From NCBI GenBank assembly GCA_023135565.1, contig JAGLSW010000869.1:1-34457 (forward strand): a stretch of DNA of 34,457 nt. The letters are read 5' to 3'. The notes beneath the pieces are model-generated. The model saw nothing but the letters and a program-made list of their open reading frames with translations, was not told the DNA's origin and searched no databases. Position numbers and translations under genes: made by a program. This stretch comes from Candidatus Aminicenantota bacterium. Its GTDB lineage: Bacteria; Acidobacteriota; Aminicenantia; UBA2199. Every line of letters starts with the position of its first letter. Position 1 is the stretch's first letter. Of the stretch, positions 32,801 to 34,457 are shown piece after piece.

Positions 32801-34457
32801 CGGCAGCCAACGAGCCAGATCACCGGTAGAATAAAGTCTAAAGCTGCTGCACTCCGAACACCAGGGGGGCCTGGGTTTTTCAACAAACTTCTCCGCTGTT
32901 AAAGCGGGCCTGTTTAAATATCCCCGGGCCAACTGAACACCGGAAATATACAATTGACCCGGGATTCCTATGGGCTGGAGACGCAGATCCCTGTCCAGTA
33001 CATAAAGCTTCGTGTTAGCTATGGGGTGGCCGATGGGTACCTTTTCAAGTTCTTTTTCTTCCGGGATCTCGAAACAGGACACATCCACAGTGGCTTCGGT
33101 GGGGCCATAAAGATTGATTAGTTTTGTTTTGCCCAACCTGTTAAACAACTTCTGAAACCGCTTCACCTGCATTGCCCCCAGGGCTTCCCCACTACAGAAT
33201 ATCCGCTTTAAACTTCTCACTTTTTCCAACTCCCCGGCGGCTGCTTCAAGAAAATCGAGGAATGCACTAAACATGGAGGGAACAAAATGTATCGTAGTGA
33301 TGCCGAAATCGCAAATAGCCTCTATTATAGCCCGGGGGTCTTTCTCATCATCAGGTGCGAGCAAACCCAAACCGGCGCCATAGAAACTCCACCAGAATAA
33401 TTCCCATACGGATACATCAAAAGTAACCGTGGTCTTCTGGAGAATCCTGTCGCTGCTGCCTATGGGATAGGCGGACTGCATCCAATGCAGCCGGTTTACC
33501 ACCGCCTGATGCTCGATCATCGTTCCCTTGGGCCGGCCGGTGGAACCGGAGGTGTAAATGATATAAGCCAGGGGGCCGAATGATCTCACCTGCGCTATTG
33601 GAAGTGGAGCAGCGCTTCCTGTATCGCAGTCGCCGACCGGCATCGCAATCTCCATGAATTCATCTAAGAAAATCTTTTTAAGCTTATAACTTTCCGGGTT
33701 CTTTTCGTTAAATTCATGATACAAATCACCATCGGTTAATAGCAGCTTCACACCGCTGTCTTGAAGTATAAAGGTTTTTCTTTCTCCCGGGTAATGGGGT
33801 GAAATGGGCAGATAAGCTCCCCCTGCCTGCAATATGGCAAAAATGCCCACCATCATAGGTATAGAACGTTCCACCATTATTCCTGCAATATCGCCGGGCT
33901 GTACGCCTTTTTCTATTAATAGAGAAGCCAATCTACAGGAAATTGCCTGTAATTCTTTGTAGGACATATGACGTTTCCCTGTATCTTTTAGGGCAATACT
34001 ATGAGGCGTTCTTTCCACCTGTTCCGCAAAAAGTTGGTGGATAGTTTTAGAAGCAGGATATGCCGCTGTGGTATCGTTAAACACCTCCAGTATTTGCTTT
34101 TTTTCTTCCCGGGTGATTAGTTCTATTTCGGCAATGGGCCTATCCATGTCCTCCAGGACGCCGTCGGTTATCTTATTAAAATAGGCGCTGAACCTGCTGA
34201 TGGTTTCTGCCTTAAATAACTCGGTACAATACTGGAAAGAGAATATTACCCGGTCTCCTACATCATCCGCTACCAATGTGAGATCGAATTTTGCCGTTTC
34301 CGATACCGCTATTTCTCCTTCATGAAGATTTCTTTCTTGCTGCGGAGAATTGCCTTCGCTGCGGTCGGAGTGTGTGTTAAATGAAAACATCACATCGAAT
34401 AAGGGATTCCTGGCGACGTCCCTGCTTACTTCTACTTTCTCCACTAACTCTTCAAAA
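29822..34457 (-). CDS. NRPS, (C)-A[FkbM methyltransferase]-T-C, 5' end beyond the right edge
   Basis: The 5' end lies outside the window: the frame is open to the edge and begins inside a condensation domain (FEELVEKVEVSRD...RNPLFDVMF), so the GTG at 34444 is not a real start. Numbering from that GTG: end of C to about 125, A domain from 130, methyltransferase inserted at about 612-896 between A8 (QVKVRGFRIE) and A10 (PNGKIDRK), T at 970-1050 (LGGHSLK, Ser1010), complete C at about 1065-1500 (HHIITDG 1215-1221). The A pocket reads DVWHFSLVDK, the EntF-type serine code. The insert carries FDIGANIG and LLKIDVE, typical of FkbM-type O-methyltransferases, so O-methylation of the serine unit or a neighbouring group is plausible. 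The final C domain has lost about seven residues covering the usual RDxxRNP motif, reading QLAAPLFDV. The C-terminus holds an acidic/aromatic GDFGFG element and then a short extension. Confidence 0.94.
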   Translation of the reverse strand, partial: FEELVEKVEVSRDVARNPLFDVMFSFNTHSDRSEGNSPQQERNLHEGEIAVSETAKFDLTLVADDVGDRVIFSFQYCTELFKAETISRFSAYFNKITDGVLEDMDRPIAEIELITREEKKQILEVFNDTTAAYPASKTIHQLFAEQVERTPHSIALKDTGKRHMSYKELQAISCRLASLLIEKGVQPGDIAGIMVERSIPMMVGIFAILQAGGAYLPISPHYPGERKTFILQDSGVKLLLTDGDLYHEFNEKNPESYKLKKIFLDEFMEIAMPVGDCDTGSAAPLPIAQVRSFGPLAYIIYTSGSTGRPKGTMIEHQAVVNRLHWMQSAYPIGSSDRILQKTTVTFDVSVWELFWWSFYGAGLGLLAPDDEKDPRAIIEAICDFGITTIHFVPSMFSAFLDFLEAAAGELEKVRSLKRIFCSGEALGAMQVKRFQKLFNRLGKTKLINLYGPTEATVDVSCFEIPEEKELEKVPIGHPIANTKLYVLDRDLRLQPIGIPGQLYISGVQLARGYLNRPALTAEKFVEKPRPPWCSECSSFRLYSTGDLARWLPDGDIEFLGRMDFQVKVRGFRIELEEIEKQLTGGNILPVKEAVVTAEPDSTGGGSLRAYILPEKTSAYTVFRQLELQEQGLQKEVSLYHWPNGMAVYYLNRVETDFMYDEIFRQRSYLEHGITLKEGACIFDIGANIGVFTLFANLNCMNSRIYAFEPLPPVYGVLSLNASLYRGDIRTFNYGIGCREEEVEFTYYPHATILSGRCADSEQESKTIKAFLHQQEEAANRKNDGEPLTEEQYEELLAERLTTGSYACRLKSLSMVIEEQGVVSIDLLKIDVEKAELDVLEGIKNEHWPMIRQVVIEVHEGGELLAAVTGLLKSKGFAVTAQQEELLADTGLFNLYAVRPPVQIAAQEHHPGKEKLPGWYSIPGLIAAAGDYLKSTLPDYMVPSHIVPLARFPLTPNGKIDRKALPKPEITAGETYTAPRYEIESKLVQIWADVLVVNRGLIGIDDNFFDLGGHSLKAAVMVSRLHKELDVIVPLSEVFRTATVRSLAEYVKGSVEQDYESIELIEKKEYYLLSSVQKRLYILQQAAPQGTAYNMPAVMNLIGDLDKEKFTATFRELIVRHESLRTSFLLMQGDPVQRIHEPGNIEFAVEYYELPEAGSPLSAESITAAGAESTIKSFVRPFDLSQAPLLRVGLIKLQTREKETFSAGSAASYILMVDMHHIITDGTSIGIFIKEFMAIYSGEKLTPPQVQYKDFSGRQNSSREKSSLLKQAEYWQEQFKGEIPRLKLPGDFPPDRTRSFAGDRIRFEIGKEETAALGELAKVEGVTLFMVLLAIYNILLSRLSCEEDIVVGIPTAGRGHPDLQNIIGMFINTLALRNYPRVEKTFREFLRQVKERTLAAFENQDYQFEDIVEQLAAPLFDVVFTLQNIDIPLLEIPGLKLEPYDYKNKTAKFDLTLNGIEDRGRIRFTFEFSTKKFRQETIERFAGYFKEITTALLQNRDIKLGEINISPGLADSESADYEDAFGDFGFGAPLATGKHSKESKK
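29834..29839 (-). promoter_or_regulatory. Ribosome binding site for the second NRPS gene
   Basis: AAGGAG eight bases before the ATG at 29825, inside the end of the upstream gene. With the ATGA overlap this implies coupled translation. Confidence 0.8.
29867..29893 (-). other. Acidic/aromatic C-terminal tail (DAFGDFGFG)
   Basis: Lies near the C-terminus of the rightmost protein, after its final C domain, and is followed by a 14-residue polar/basic extension. The next protein begins with a half-C. Candidate docking element. Confidence 0.55.
31757..32611 (-). other. FkbM-type methyltransferase inserted in a serine A domain
   Basis: About 285 residues lie between LRAYILPE (after A8) and the region before A10 of the adenylation domain. 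Key elements are FDIGANIG (32393-32416, SAM-binding loop), YAFEPLPP (second acidic strand) and DLLKIDVE. These are the hallmarks of the FkbM / Methyltransf_21 family, which mostly makes O-methyl groups. The usual interrupted A domains carry N- or C-methyltransferases instead. The motifs look intact. Confidence 0.85.

Noticed and set aside
34442-34444. GTG as the start of the rightmost gene
   Set aside because: The frame is open to the window edge and the preceding codons (FEEL) continue a conserved C-domain motif, so the gene starts outside the window.

Overview
The window is the interior of one large non-ribosomal peptide / polyketide assembly line. Everything is coded on the minus strand, so transcription and presumably biosynthesis run from the right edge to the left edge. 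Six large ORFs fill essentially all 34.5 kb. Both end genes run off the window. The junctions are a 4-base overlap, a 14-base gap, a 1-base overlap, a 21-base gap and an 8-base gap, so this looks like a single operon. There is no gene-free stretch above 21 bases, and I see no promoter, terminator, RNA gene, transposase or CRISPR array.

Order of synthesis: (1) 34457-29822, partial C, A with an inserted FkbM-type methyltransferase, T, C; (2) 29825-22446, half-C, A, T, C, A, T, C; (3) 22431-16210, half-C, A, T, C, A, T; (4) 16210-10037, KS-AT-KR-ACP-C; (5) 10015-5162, GNAT, half-C, A, T, C; (6) 5153 to the left edge, A, T, C, A, T and the start of a C. Reading the binding-pocket residues by eye against GrsA gives: Ser (possibly methylated), an unknown (DWWHAGMIMK), a proline-like pocket that has lost its Asp, an unknown (DVTNFAIVYK), an unknown (DWWHCGMIIK), a reduced malonate unit, Ile, an unknown (DGQWLGVVNK), then Ser. 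No epimerase, thioesterase or reductase release domain is in view; loading and release lie outside the window.

The most interesting structure is at the protein-protein junctions. Three proteins (2, 3, 5) begin with only the C-terminal half of a condensation domain, without the HHxxxDG half. Each follows a protein that ends in a complete C domain plus a short acidic/aromatic tail (GDFGFG, EIEFGF, SDFEF). The two junctions without a half-C follow proteins with basic tails. This suggests a docking code. In protein 5 a GNAT acyltransferase domain sits directly in front of the half-C. The exceptional 5/6 junction may be a gene broken at a run of five G.

The second unusual theme is that short dispersed-repeat-like DNA sits in frame inside the megasynthase genes. 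Three adenylation domains carry a hairpin-bearing insert at the same place, the A7 motif, with a compensatory change in the stem. Other repeat families (CACAGAG type, GGACTTAT type and others) fill the loop before A3, a C-domain loop and a loop of the acyltransferase.

Organism: the sequence alone does not settle it. The domain style (for example YYLLSSAQKRLYILQQ and GIDDNFFELGGHSLKAT), AGGAG-type ribosome sites and intergenic-style repeats inside genes remind me of NRPS clusters from uncultured Candidatus Aminicenantes / Acidobacteriota-like bacteria, or less likely anaerobic Firmicutes. This is a low-confidence inference.
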